A stretch of 64,000 nt of DNA from DASUPK01 sp963831605 (GTDB lineage: Bacteria > Actinomycetota > Thermoleophilia > Solirubrobacterales > 70-9). The DNA lies in the NCBI GenBank assembly GCA_963831605.1, contig CAWHQR010000005.1, positions 1 to 64,000 on the forward strand, given 5' to 3'. Both the position numbers and the translations under genes were made by a program. The notes under the pieces are model-generated. The model searched no databases. It worked only from the letters and a program-made list of their open reading frames with translations, and was not told where the DNA came from. Positions 25,358-34,451 of this stretch are shown one piece after another. Position 1 is the stretch's first letter; every line of letters begins with the position of its first letter.

Positions 25358-26367
25358 GCCTGCCGATCCCTCTTCCCATCGCGGAGGTCGACTACGTCGA
25401 GGCGACCTGGGTGATGGTGGTCAAGTCGCTGGTCATCTTCCTCGGCGTCTTCATGATCGTGCCGATCCTGACGCTCGTCGAGCGCAAGCTGATCGGACGC
25501 TTCCAGAACCGCTACGGCCCCAACCGGGTCGGTCCGGTCGGGCTGGTTCAGCCCCTGGCGGACATCGTCAAGCTCGCGGGCAAGGAGATGTTCCGGCCGA
25601 ACGCAGCGGTCCCGCTCCTCTTCGCGATCGCCCCGGCGATCGTGATCTTCTCCGGCATCGTCACCCTGGCGATCCTGCCGTTCGGCAACGTCCAGGACGG
25701 CATCGGCCTCTATGGGATCGACGTCTCGATCGGCGTCCTCTACTTCTTCGCCTTCGGCTCCCTCTCGTTCTACGGCCTGCTCCTGGCGGGCTGGTCCTCC
25801 GGCTCGAAGTACAGCTTCCTCGGCGCGATGCGCTCGGCGGCGCAGCTGATCTCGTACGAGGTCTCGATGGGCCTGTCCCTGCTCGGCGTGGTGATGATGA
25901 CCGGCTCCCTCTCGCTCACCCACATCGTCGACGCACAGGGCGAGATCTGGAACATCGTCCCCCAGATCATCGGGTTCCTGGTCTTCATGATCGCCGGGTT
26001 CGCCGAGACCAACCGCGCCCCGTTCGACCTGCCGGAGGCCGATGCCGAGCTGGTGCAGGGATACATGACGGAGTACGGCGGGATGCGCTTCGGCTCATAT
26101 CTCCTCGCCGAGTACCTGGAGATGTTCGTCGTCTCCGGGATCGCGGTCACCTTCTTCCTCGGCGGCTGGATGGGCCCCGGCCCGGGCTGGCTCGACCCCG
26201 TCTGGATGGTGGCCAAGACCCTGACACTGGTCTGCTTCTTCATCTGGATCCGGGCGACCCTCCCCCGCCTTCGCTACGACCAGCTCATGGCGCTGGGCTG
26301 GAAGGTGATGCTGCCGCTGGCGACCCTCAACATCCTCGCCACCGCGGTGATCGTGACGGTGAGCTGA
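25354..26367 (+). CDS. nuoH: NADH-quinone oxidoreductase subunit H
   Basis: NuoH (337 residues, eight membrane helices) joins the membrane arm to the quinone site. Conserved loops are ERKLIGRFQNRYGPNRVGP and AGFAETNRAPFDLPEADAEL with its acidic residues, and GYMTEYGGMRFG. The ATG overlaps the nuoG stop. The C-terminus VTVS is followed directly by nuoI, whose ATG overlaps the stop. Confidence 0.96.
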   Translation: MSLPIPLPIAEVDYVEATWVMVVKSLVIFLGVFMIVPILTLVERKLIGRFQNRYGPNRVGPVGLVQPLADIVKLAGKEMFRPNAAVPLLFAIAPAIVIFSGIVTLAILPFGNVQDGIGLYGIDVSIGVLYFFAFGSLSFYGLLLAGWSSGSKYSFLGAMRSAAQLISYEVSMGLSLLGVVMMTGSLSLTHIVDAQGEIWNIVPQIIGFLVFMIAGFAETNRAPFDLPEADAELVQGYMTEYGGMRFGSYLLAEYLEMFVVSGIAVTFFLGGWMGPGPGWLDPVWMVAKTLTLVCFFIWIRATLPRLRYDQLMALGWKVMLPLATLNILATAVIVTVS

Positions 26368-26945
26368 TGCAGGCGAAGCTCAACACCGAGAAGACCGACT
26401 GGACCGAGTTCCCCTATCTGGAGAGCCACGAGGACGTGATCTCCGTTCAGCGCGGTCCCGAGCCCGGCGGCGCCGGAGGCGCCTACCGCGCCTTCGGCGA
26501 GACGCTCCGCGGGCTGCGCACCACCTTCGGCCGGGTGCTCGAGGGGACGGTCACGATCCAGTACCCCGAGGAGAAGACGCCGGTCTACCAGCGCTTCCGC
26601 GGCCGCCACAAGTTGCACCGCTTCGAGGACAGCGGACTTGAGAAGTGCGTCGGGTGCTCGCTCTGCGCAGCCGCCTGCCCGGCCGACTGCATCCGGGTCG
26701 TCGCCCAAGAGAACGACCCGAACCACCGCGTCTCCGCCGGAGAGCGCTACGCCGAGGTCTACGAGATCAACCTCTCCCGCTGCATCTTCTGCGGCTACTG
26801 CGAGGTCGCCTGCCCATTCGACGCGATCACGATGGGTCACGACTACGAGATGTCCGACTACAACCGCTCGGACCTGATCTTCACGAAGGAGATGCTGCTC
26901 GCCGAGCCGATCGACCGGACTCCGCTGCGGAGCGAGGGCGAGTGA
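26367..26945 (+). CDS. nuoI: NADH-quinone oxidoreductase subunit I
   Basis: NuoI (192 residues) contains two ferredoxin-type motifs, CVGCSLCAAACP and CIFCGYCEVACP, which bind clusters N6a and N6b that feed N2 in NuoB. FRGRHKLHRFEDSGLEKC precedes the first motif. The N-terminal 60 residues are variable. The stop overlaps the GTG of nuoJ by 4 bases. Confidence 0.96.
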   Translation: MQAKLNTEKTDWTEFPYLESHEDVISVQRGPEPGGAGGAYRAFGETLRGLRTTFGRVLEGTVTIQYPEEKTPVYQRFRGRHKLHRFEDSGLEKCVGCSLCAAACPADCIRVVAQENDPNHRVSAGERYAEVYEINLSRCIFCGYCEVACPFDAITMGHDYEMSDYNRSDLIFTKEMLLAEPIDRTPLRSEGE

Positions 26946-27478
26946 TCCAGGTCTGTTTCTTCCTCGGCGCGATCGGCTGCCTGGGCGGCGCGATCGCCGT
27001 GATCGCGCTCCGCAACCCCTTCTACAGCGTGCTCGCCCTGATCGTCCATCTGATCTCCCTCGCCGGGCTGTTCCTGCTGCTCCAGGGCGAGTTCCTGGCG
27101 GCGGCCCAGATCGTCGTCTACGCCGGCGCGGTGATGGTCCTCTACGTCTTCGTCGCGGCCTATGTCGGGAACGTCGACGAGCCGCTCTGGGAGCCGATCC
27201 CCGGCCAGCGCTTCATCGCACCGGTGCTCGGCATCGCCCTGTTCGTCGAGCTGGCGATCGCGATCACGGGATCGGGCCTGCAGGCGATCGACACTCACGG
27301 CCCGACCGTCGAGCTCGGCTTCGGCTCACCCTCGGCGATCGGCAAGCTGCTCCTGGAGCGCTTCCTGATCGCCTTCGAGGCCGCGTCCCTCCTGCTCCTG
27401 ATCGCAGCCGTCGGCGCCGTTGTTCTCGCTGGCCGCCACCGGCCCGGCGACGCCGCTCCTCCGCAGGAGACCGCCTGA
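26942..27478 (+). CDS. nuoJ: NADH-quinone oxidoreductase subunit J
   Basis: This 178-residue membrane subunit has five helices. The third contains the family hallmark EFLAAAQIVVYAGAVMVLYVF, with the pi-bulge Tyr/Gly segment. It begins with GTG inside the nuoI stop (GTGA); the open frame upstream lies within nuoI and is not coding. The C-terminus is His/Arg-rich. The stop overlaps nuoK. Confidence 0.95.
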   Translation: MIQVCFFLGAIGCLGGAIAVIALRNPFYSVLALIVHLISLAGLFLLLQGEFLAAAQIVVYAGAVMVLYVFVAAYVGNVDEPLWEPIPGQRFIAPVLGIALFVELAIAITGSGLQAIDTHGPTVELGFGSPSAIGKLLLERFLIAFEAASLLLLIAAVGAVVLAGRHRPGDAAPPQETA

Positions 27479-27777
27479 TGGACATCACCTGGTATCTCGT
27501 GCTGTCGGCCCTGCTGTTCGCCGTGGGCGTCACGGGTGTCCTCCTCCGGCGCAGCCCGCTGGTGATCCTGCTCTGCCTGGAGCTGATGCTGAACGCCGGC
27601 AACCTGGCGCTGCTCGCCTTCTCCCGCTCGCTCGGCAACCAGGACGGGCAGGTCTTCGCGCTGATCGTGATGGTGATCGCGGCCTGCGAGGTCGTGGTCG
27701 GGCTGGGCATCATCGTCGCTGCCTACCGGCGCCGGATCCCGCTCAACGTCGACGACCTGCGCAGTCTGCGGGGCTGA
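27478..27777 (+). CDS. nuoK: NADH-quinone oxidoreductase subunit K
   Basis: NuoK is 99 residues with three helices and the two buried glutamates used in proton transfer: LLCLELMLNAGNLALLAF (second helix) and IAACEVVVGLGIIVA (third helix). It is similar in length and position to known MrpC/NuoK proteins. The ATG overlaps the nuoJ stop, and nuoL begins 4 bases after its own stop. Confidence 0.96.
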   Translation: MDITWYLVLSALLFAVGVTGVLLRRSPLVILLCLELMLNAGNLALLAFSRSLGNQDGQVFALIVMVIAACEVVVGLGIIVAAYRRRIPLNVDDLRSLRG

Positions 27778-27781
27778 TCGG

Positions 27782-29788
27782 TTGAGCGCGACCACCTACG
27801 GCTGGCTGGTCCTCGCCTTCCCGCTCGCCGGGAGCCTGGCGATCGCGTTCCTCTACAAGAGGCTCCCCGGGCGAACGGCCGGCTGGATCGGAACGGCGAT
27901 GATCGGCCTCTCCTTCCTGGCCTCGATCGGGATGCTGGTCAAGATCCTGGACCTCCCGGTCGACCACCGGCAGCTGACCAACTCGCTTTATGACTACGCG
28001 AGCGCCGCCGGGCTGAACATCCAGCTGAACGTCCTGGTCGACCCGCTGTCGATCTACATGTGCCTGATCGTCACCGGAGTCTCGATGCTGATCCACCTCT
28101 ACTCGATCAGCTATCTGACCTCGGACCGCGGCTTCAACCGCTTCTTCTCCTACCTCAACTTCTTCGTCTTCTCGATGCTGCTCCTCATCCTGGCGGGGAA
28201 CCTGATCCTGCTGATCGTCGGCTGGGCGTTCGTCGGCTTCGCCTCCTATGCGCTGATCAGCTTCTGGTACCGGCGGGAAACGGCGACCAAGGCCGGGATG
28301 AAGGCCTTCGTCATCAACGTGATCGGCGACATCGGGATGGTCCTGGCGGCGCTGTTCATCTTCCGCGAACTCGGCACGTTCGACCTGCTCTCGATCTTCA
28401 GCAAGGCGCCCGACACCTTCCACACCAATCAGGGCGTCGTCGTCGCGATCTGTTGCCTGCTGCTGGTCGGCGCGTTCGCCAAGTCCGCCCAGATCCCGTT
28501 CCACACCTGGCTGCCCGACGCGATGGAGGGCCCCACCCCGGTCTCGGCGCTGATCCACGCCGCGACGATGGTGACCGCCGGCGTCTACCTGATCGCCCGC
28601 TTCCATCCGCTCTTCGAGATCGCCCTGACCGCCGCCGACATCGCCGCATTCGTGGGCCTGGCGACGCTGCTGATCGCGGCGACGATCGCCCTCGTCGTCA
28701 CCGATCTGAAGCGGATCATCGCCTACTCGACCATGAGCCAGATCGGGTACATGGTCATGGGGGTCGGCATCGGCGCCTACTCCGAGGGGCTCTTCCACCT
28801 GATGACCCACGCCTTCTTCAAGGCCCTCCTCTTCATGGCGGCCGGCTCGGTGATCGGCGCGATGGCGAACCGCCAGAACATCGACCTGATGGGTGGGTTC
28901 CGCAAATCCCTGCCCTTCACCTCGGCGATGCTGATCATCGGCGCCCTCTCGCTGGCCGCCTTCCCGCTCACCGCGGGCTGGTTCTCGAAGGACGAGATCC
29001 TCGACTTCGCCGCCTGGCGCGGCGGCTTCTACGTGATCTTCTCGATCGGCGGCTACATCGGCGCGCTGCTGACCGCCTTCTATGCGTTCCGGATCGGATT
29101 CCGGGTCGTCTTCGGGCCGCCGTGCGAAGTCGCGCGCGACCTCGAGCAGGGCGTCCACGACCACATCCCGCCCCAGAACCCGGCGACCGGCGAGCTCGAG
29201 GACACGGACGTCGGCTTCCCCGGCGAGAAGCACACAGTCGCCGAGGACGCCTGGCCGATGAAGATCGCGATGGGCATCCTGGCGTTCGGAGCCCTGTTCG
29301 GCGGCCTCGTCCAGATCCCGGGCGTGGACGACGTCGTCCACAAGTTCCTGCACGGCTCGTTCCTCGACTCCAGCTTCTACGAGCAGGGGCCAAGCACGAC
29401 CTCGGCGTATGACGGCCTCCTGCTCGGCGGCCTGATCTCGGTACTCGGGATCGCGATCGCCTACTACGCCTATCTCCGGCGGCCGGGCACCACGGCCGCG
29501 CTCCAGAAGCGCCTCCCCTGGCTGCACGACTTTCTCGAACGCAAGTGGTACTTCGACGAGGCGATCGACATCCTCGTCGTCCGTCCCGCCCTTGCGGTCG
29601 GCCGCTGGTCCAACGCGATCTTCGAGCGGTACGTCGTCCAGGGATTGGTCGTCGGGGTGACCGACCTGGTGCGCGGCGCCGGCGCTGGAGTCCGCGGCGC
29701 CCAGTCGGGCTACCTCCGCTCCTACGCCCTGTTCCTGGTCACCGGCTTCGCCGGGCTCGGCCTCTACTTCCTCCTACAGAGCTCATGA
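27782..29788 (+). CDS. nuoL: NADH-quinone oxidoreductase subunit L
   Basis: NuoL (668 residues) is the distal antiporter-like proton pump with about 16 helices and the long lateral helix near its C-terminus. Conserved features include VDPLSIYMCLIVTGVSMLIH, the Glu/Lys pair region around GWAFVGFASYALISFWY, and FHTWLPDAMEGPTPVSALIH. A soluble insertion (about residues 440-490, GVHDHIPPQNPATGELED) is present. The TTG start at 27782 directly precedes the conserved first helix. Confidence 0.95.
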   Translation: MSATTYGWLVLAFPLAGSLAIAFLYKRLPGRTAGWIGTAMIGLSFLASIGMLVKILDLPVDHRQLTNSLYDYASAAGLNIQLNVLVDPLSIYMCLIVTGVSMLIHLYSISYLTSDRGFNRFFSYLNFFVFSMLLLILAGNLILLIVGWAFVGFASYALISFWYRRETATKAGMKAFVINVIGDIGMVLAALFIFRELGTFDLLSIFSKAPDTFHTNQGVVVAICCLLLVGAFAKSAQIPFHTWLPDAMEGPTPVSALIHAATMVTAGVYLIARFHPLFEIALTAADIAAFVGLATLLIAATIALVVTDLKRIIAYSTMSQIGYMVMGVGIGAYSEGLFHLMTHAFFKALLFMAAGSVIGAMANRQNIDLMGGFRKSLPFTSAMLIIGALSLAAFPLTAGWFSKDEILDFAAWRGGFYVIFSIGGYIGALLTAFYAFRIGFRVVFGPPCEVARDLEQGVHDHIPPQNPATGELEDTDVGFPGEKHTVAEDAWPMKIAMGILAFGALFGGLVQIPGVDDVVHKFLHGSFLDSSFYEQGPSTTSAYDGLLLGGLISVLGIAIAYYAYLRRPGTTAALQKRLPWLHDFLERKWYFDEAIDILVVRPALAVGRWSNAIFERYVVQGLVVGVTDLVRGAGAGVRGAQSGYLRSYALFLVTGFAGLGLYFLLQSS

Positions 29789-29798
29789 GGAGCGGCTC

Positions 29799-31307
29799 AT
29801 GATCCAGGTGCTCCTCTGGGCGCCGTTGGCTGCGGGACTCGTTGCGTGCGCCGTTCCGCGCAGCGCCTCCGGCTGGGTCGCGGTGCTCGGCTCTCTCGTC
29901 ACGCTGGTGCTGGGAATCGTGATCGTCGCCCAGTTCGATCCATCCGGCGGCCTCCAGCACACGGTGGACGAGAGCTGGATCCCGACCCTCGGCGTTCGCT
30001 ACCAGCTCGGGATCGACGGGATCAGCCTCTTCCTGGTCCTGCTCACGGCCGTCCTCTGGTTCGCCGCAACCCTCTGGTCGGCGATCAACACCCCGGAGCG
30101 GCCCCGGAACTACTTCCTCATGTTCGGCCTGGCCGAGTCCGCAGTGCTCGGCGCCTTCCTCGCCCAGGACCTGATCCTGTTCGTCCTCTTCTTCGACCTG
30201 ATGCTGATCCCGTTCTACTTCCTGTTCGGGAGCTGGGGAACCGAGCACCCGGGGCGGCCGGAGGAAGGCGAGGGGCCGATCCGGCCGCAGCCGGCCGTGA
30301 TCAAGATGCTCGTCTACACGCTCGTCGGGTCGCTGCTGATGCTGGTCGGGGCGATCGCCACCGGGATCCTCGCCGCCAACGGGGGGCCGATCGACTTCAA
30401 CATCCAGCACCTCGCCGCACACCCGCTCGGCAGCGGCAGCCAGTACTGGATCTTCTGGTTCTTCGCCGCGGCTTTCCTGGTGAAGATGCCGGCCTTCCCG
30501 CTGCACGCCTGGATGCCGGACGCCTACCGAGTCGCTCCGTTGCCGGCGCTCGCCCTGTTCTCCGGCGTGCTGTCGAAGGTCGGGGCCTACGGATTCCTGA
30601 GGGTGGTCCTGCCCGTCTTCCCGGCAGCAACGGCCCACTTCCAGGAGGTCATCCTGATCGTCGCCGTCGTTTCGATCCTCTACGGCTCCGTGATGGCGTT
30701 CACCCAGACGAGCGCCCGCCTCGTCCTCGGGTACTCCTCCGTCGCGCAGCTCGGCTTCATCACGCTCGGCATCTTCAGCCTCCGGCCTGACGGGGCGGAC
30801 GGCGCCGTCCTGCAGATGGTCAACCACGGCCTGGTGATCGCGCCCCTGATGCTGATCGCCGTCGTACTCGTCGACCGGGCGGGGACCGACGACATCACCA
30901 AGATGGGCGGGCTCGCACTGCGCGCACCGGTCCTCGCCGCCCTCTTCCTGGTCGCGACGATGGCCCTGCTCGCCATCCCCGGCTCCTCCAACTTCATCGG
31001 CGAGTTCTACATCCTGAACGGCATCTTCCAGGAGAAGATCGTCTTCGCCTTCATCGCCGCATTCGGCATCGCGATGGCCGCCTACTACGCGCTCCGCATG
31101 TACCAGCACGCGATGCACAACCGCAAGCCGGACGGGATCGAATCGCGAGAGGTCGGCCTGCTCGACGGCGCGGTGATCGCCGGCCTGGTCGCCTGCATCG
31201 TCGCCCTGGCGCTCTACCCGGGGCTGATCCTGCACCGGGCCGATCACGCGACCTCGGCCTCCGTCACCGCCTCGCAGCCGGCGCCGACCCAGGTGGCTGA
31301 GCGATGA
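29799..31307 (+). CDS. nuoM: NADH-quinone oxidoreductase subunit M
   Basis: NuoM (502 residues) is the middle antiporter-like pump. Visible are LGIDGISLFLVLLTAVLW, the family block FFDLMLIPFYFLFGSWG with its Glu equivalent nearby, FPLHAWMPDAYRVAPLPALA and SSNFIGEFYIL. GAGGAGCGG lies a few bases before ATG 29799, the clearest ribosome site inside the operon. The stop overlaps the nuoN ATG (ATGA). Confidence 0.96.
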   Translation: MIQVLLWAPLAAGLVACAVPRSASGWVAVLGSLVTLVLGIVIVAQFDPSGGLQHTVDESWIPTLGVRYQLGIDGISLFLVLLTAVLWFAATLWSAINTPERPRNYFLMFGLAESAVLGAFLAQDLILFVLFFDLMLIPFYFLFGSWGTEHPGRPEEGEGPIRPQPAVIKMLVYTLVGSLLMLVGAIATGILAANGGPIDFNIQHLAAHPLGSGSQYWIFWFFAAAFLVKMPAFPLHAWMPDAYRVAPLPALALFSGVLSKVGAYGFLRVVLPVFPAATAHFQEVILIVAVVSILYGSVMAFTQTSARLVLGYSSVAQLGFITLGIFSLRPDGADGAVLQMVNHGLVIAPLMLIAVVLVDRAGTDDITKMGGLALRAPVLAALFLVATMALLAIPGSSNFIGEFYILNGIFQEKIVFAFIAAFGIAMAAYYALRMYQHAMHNRKPDGIESREVGLLDGAVIAGLVACIVALALYPGLILHRADHATSASVTASQPAPTQVAER

Positions 31308-32834
31308 ACTTCAACGCCCCCCACGTCGACTACGCCGGGCTTTCGCCCGTCATCGCGCTGACGGCGGGGATCGTCGTGGTCCTGATGGTCGGGCTGATTC
31401 CAGCGGTGGGCGCTTCATGATCGCGGGCCTCACGATCGCGGTGCTTGCGTGCCACGGCCGGGCGTGCTCGATCGAGTGGGAATCACGAACGACGGACCTG
31501 GTTGCCGGCGCTCTGCGTCTCGACGCGTTCGGCCTCGCTGCGGCGCTGATCGCCTGCACTCGCTGCGGCGATCGTCGTGTTGCTCTCGATCCGGGAGCCC
31601 GCCGCCGAGGAGGCGACCCATGGCGCCTTCTACGCGCTGCTGCTCGGCTCGGTACTCGGCATGACCCTGATCGGGCAGGCGCAGAACCTCGTCGCGTTCT
31701 TCGTCGCCCTCGAGCTCCTCTCGATCCCGCTCTACGTGCTCTGCGCGTCGGCTCGCCGTCGAGGAACGCTCGCTCGAGTCGGGCCTGAAGTACCTGATCA
31801 TCGGCTCGATCGGCTCGGCGACGGTGCTCTACGGATTCGCCCTGCTCTACGGCGCCTCGGGCTCCACCGACTTCTCCGGGATCGCTCACGCGCTCGGCCC
31901 CGGAGGCAACGGCAACGACACCCTCGTCCTGATCGGCACCGCGATGGTCCTGACCGGCCTCGCCTTCAAGACCTCCCTGGCCCCCTTCCACCAGTGGACG
32001 CCCGACGTCTACCAGGGCGCCCCGACCCCGGTCACCGCCTTCATGGCCGTGGCGACCAAGGCCGCCGCGTTCATCGCCCTGGCCCGCCTCTTCGAGGTGG
32101 CGCTCGGGCCGATCGCCCACGACTGGAAGCCGGCCCTCGCCGCGATCGCCGTGATCTCGATCGCCGTCGGAAACATCGGCGCGCTCGGCCAGAACTCGCT
32201 GAAGCGGCTGCTCGGCTATTCGGGCATCGCCCAGGCCGGCTACATGCTGGCCGGCGTGGTGGTGGCGACGGAAACCGGCCTGAAGGCCCTGGTCTTCTAC
32301 CTCGCCGCCTACACGCTCATGAACCTGGCGGTCTTTGCCGTCGTGGTCGCACGAGAGCGCCAGACGAACCGAGGCGATGACATCGAGGCGGTCGCGGGGC
32401 TCGGCCGCTCCAATCCGTCGCTGGCGTGGCCGCTGACGATCGGGATGCTTGCGCTCGCCGGGCTCCCGGGCACCTCGGGCTTCATGGGCAAGCTCTTCCT
32501 GATCGAGGCGACCGTCGACGGTGACTACACCTGGCTCGGCGTGATCATCGTGATCGGCTCGATGGTGTCGCTCGTCTACTACCTGCGGGTGGTGGCGGCG
32601 GTCTGGATGCAGCCCGACCCGGCGGCAGCCCCGATCGACGCTATGCCCGCGATCGCGGGCGGCTCACCGGAGGCGGACGCCGCGGCGCCGGACTGCGCGC
32701 CGGGGCCAGGCTGGTGGCTCGTCGTCGTCTCCGGCCTCGCCTGCGCCACGGCGACCGTGGTCTTCGGCATCGCCCCCTCGCCGCTGATCGATTGGGCCTC
32801 GCACGCGGCCGGTTCTCTGACAACGGTCCTCTAG
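31304..32834 (+). CDS. nuoN: NADH-quinone oxidoreductase subunit N, interrupted by frameshifts
   Basis: NuoN is the third antiporter-like pump. It starts cleanly at the ATG overlapping nuoM (MNFNAPHVDYAGLSPVIAL), but that frame stops at 31420. Conserved sequence then continues in other frames: MIAGLTIAVLA, LRLDAFGLAAALI, REPAAEEATHGAFYALLLGS, VALELLSIPLYVLCAS and, from about 31760, SGLKYLIIGSIGSATVLYGF. The rest, with FKTSLAPFHQWTPDVYQGAP and GLPGTSGFMGKLFLI, is open to TAG 32834. At least three or four indels between about 31400 and 31760 are needed. The repaired length is about 509 residues. It closes the operon. Confidence 0.87.
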
Positions 32835-32848
32835 GGTCACGGGCACGC

Positions 32849-33094
32849 ATGGCGCTTGCCTTCCTGCCCATCGCTTTCGTTGCCGGCTTCACAGTCGGGG
32901 ATCCTCGCCGGGCGACCGGTGTCTCCTTGGTGATCTGGCTCGCCGCCCTCGTGGGACTCCTCGCCGCGAATCTCGCAGGCGTTGCAGTTTCGCCTTGGGA
33001 GGCGCTCGTCCTCGCTATCTGCCTGCCTCCAGCGGTCTTGCTGACGAGGTTCGCCGCCCGTCTGCGGCAACGATCAGGCTCGTCGGCTCGCTGA
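32849..33094 (+). CDS. Small two-helix membrane protein
   Basis: The protein has 81 residues, with hydrophobic segments at about 3-20 and 25-48, a third weaker one near 52-66 and a basic tail (FAARLRQRSGSSAR). I do not recognise the family. It lies 14 bases after nuoN, so it may be read with the operon; alternatively TAGGGT (32832-32837, sharing the nuoN stop) ends 11 bases before the ATG. No Shine-Dalgarno is evident. Confidence 0.5.
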   Translation: MALAFLPIAFVAGFTVGDPRRATGVSLVIWLAALVGLLAANLAGVAVSPWEALVLAICLPPAVLLTRFAARLRQRSGSSAR

Positions 33095-33135
33095 ACGTCC
33101 GCTAGTCGATGAATTCCCCGGCCCCGCCGGGTCAA

Positions 33136-33141
33136 TACTTT
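33136..33141 (+). promoter_or_regulatory. Candidate -10 element for the MFS transporter
   Basis: TACTTT ends 8 bases before ATG 33150, which favours that start over GTG 33144. Confidence 0.35.
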
Positions 33142-33149
33142 CAGTGGAG

Positions 33150-34415
33150 ATGCCCACGCCGCGCTCGATCCAGCGCACCTACCTGCTGCTGATGGCGGGG
33201 AACACCCTGGCCACCTCCCTGATCTGGGGCATCAACACCATCTTCCTGCTCGACGCGGGGCTCAGCAACCTCGAGGCCTTCGCGGCGAACGCCTTCTTCA
33301 CCGCCGGCATGGTCATCTTCGAGATCCCCACCGGGATCGTCGCCGACACGATCGGCAGGCGGATGTCCTACCTCCTCGGCACGCTGACGCTCTCCGCGGC
33401 GAGCCTGGTCTACGTCCTGCTCTGGCAGATCGGGGCGCCCTTCTGGGGGTGGGCGGCCGTCTCCCTCGGCCTGGGCCTCGGCTTCACCTTCTTCTCGGGC
33501 GCGGTCGAAGCCTGGCTCGTCGATGCCCTGACCGCCACCGGCTACACCGGCGATCTGGAGACGGTCTTCGGCCGCGGCCAGATCGTCACGGGCATCGGGA
33601 TGCTGACCGGCTCGATCGCGGGAGGCTTCCTGGCCCAGCAGGTCAGCCTCGGCTTTCCGTTCGTCCTCCGCGGGGTGATCCTGATCGTCATGTTCGCGGT
33701 CGCCTTCAGGCTCATGTACGACGTCGGCTTCACGCCGGTGAAGGGCGGACGCCCGCTGGCGGAGATGCGGAAGATCGCCTCGAACTCGATCGACTACGGC
33801 TGGCGCGTCCCGGCGGTCAAGTGGTTGATGGTCGAGGCGCTCTTCACAGGCGGCGTCGGAATCTACGCGTTCTATGCGCTGCAGCCGTACCTGCTCCAGC
33901 TCTACGGCGATCCGCATGCCTACCAGGTGGCCGGCCTGGCGGCCGCGATCGTGGCCGCCGCCCAGATCCTCGGCGGCATCGCGGCGCCGCGCATCCGGGG
34001 GCTCTTCAGGCGCCGCACCTCCGCCCTCCTCTTGATGGCGGCGGCAAGCGCCGTCACGCTCGTGCTGGTCGGATCGGTCAAGAGCTTCTGGCCGGTGATC
34101 GGCCTGACCACCATCTGGGGCCTGCTGTTCGCGGCGACGATGCCGATCAGGCAGACCTACATCAACGGGATGATCCCCTCGCAGCAGCGAGCGACGATCC
34201 TCTCCTTCGACTCGATGATGTCCTCCACCGGAGGGGTCTGGACACAGCCGGTGCTCGGCAAGGCGGCCGATGTATATGGGTACCCCACCTCGTACGTGAT
34301 CTCGGGCGCAATCGGCGCCCTCGCTCTGCCTTTCCTCGCCCTCTCACGGCGTCAGAACAATCCGGCGGACACGCTCGAGGTGGCCGAGGCGGAGCCGGTG
34401 CCCCAGCCGGCCTGA
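33150..34415 (+). CDS. MFS transporter
   Basis: The protein (about 421 residues) has twelve predicted membrane helices in two halves. The cytoplasmic loop between helices 2 and 3 has the MFS-type IVADTIGRRMSYLLGTLTL (GxxxDxxGRR), and GGVWTQPVLGKAADVYGYP lies near the end. It most resembles general MFS permeases of unknown substrate. ATG 33150 is preferred because of the -10-like hexamer; GTG 33144 is in frame. It is followed after 36 bases by the AEC transporter. Confidence 0.85.
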   Translation: MPTPRSIQRTYLLLMAGNTLATSLIWGINTIFLLDAGLSNLEAFAANAFFTAGMVIFEIPTGIVADTIGRRMSYLLGTLTLSAASLVYVLLWQIGAPFWGWAAVSLGLGLGFTFFSGAVEAWLVDALTATGYTGDLETVFGRGQIVTGIGMLTGSIAGGFLAQQVSLGFPFVLRGVILIVMFAVAFRLMYDVGFTPVKGGRPLAEMRKIASNSIDYGWRVPAVKWLMVEALFTGGVGIYAFYALQPYLLQLYGDPHAYQVAGLAAAIVAAAQILGGIAAPRIRGLFRRRTSALLLMAAASAVTLVLVGSVKSFWPVIGLTTIWGLLFAATMPIRQTYINGMIPSQQRATILSFDSMMSSTGGVWTQPVLGKAADVYGYPTSYVISGAIGALALPFLALSRRQNNPADTLEVAEAEPVPQPA

Positions 34416-34451
34416 CCGAGCCCTCGCCCGAACCGCGAGGATGCCGCTCCC

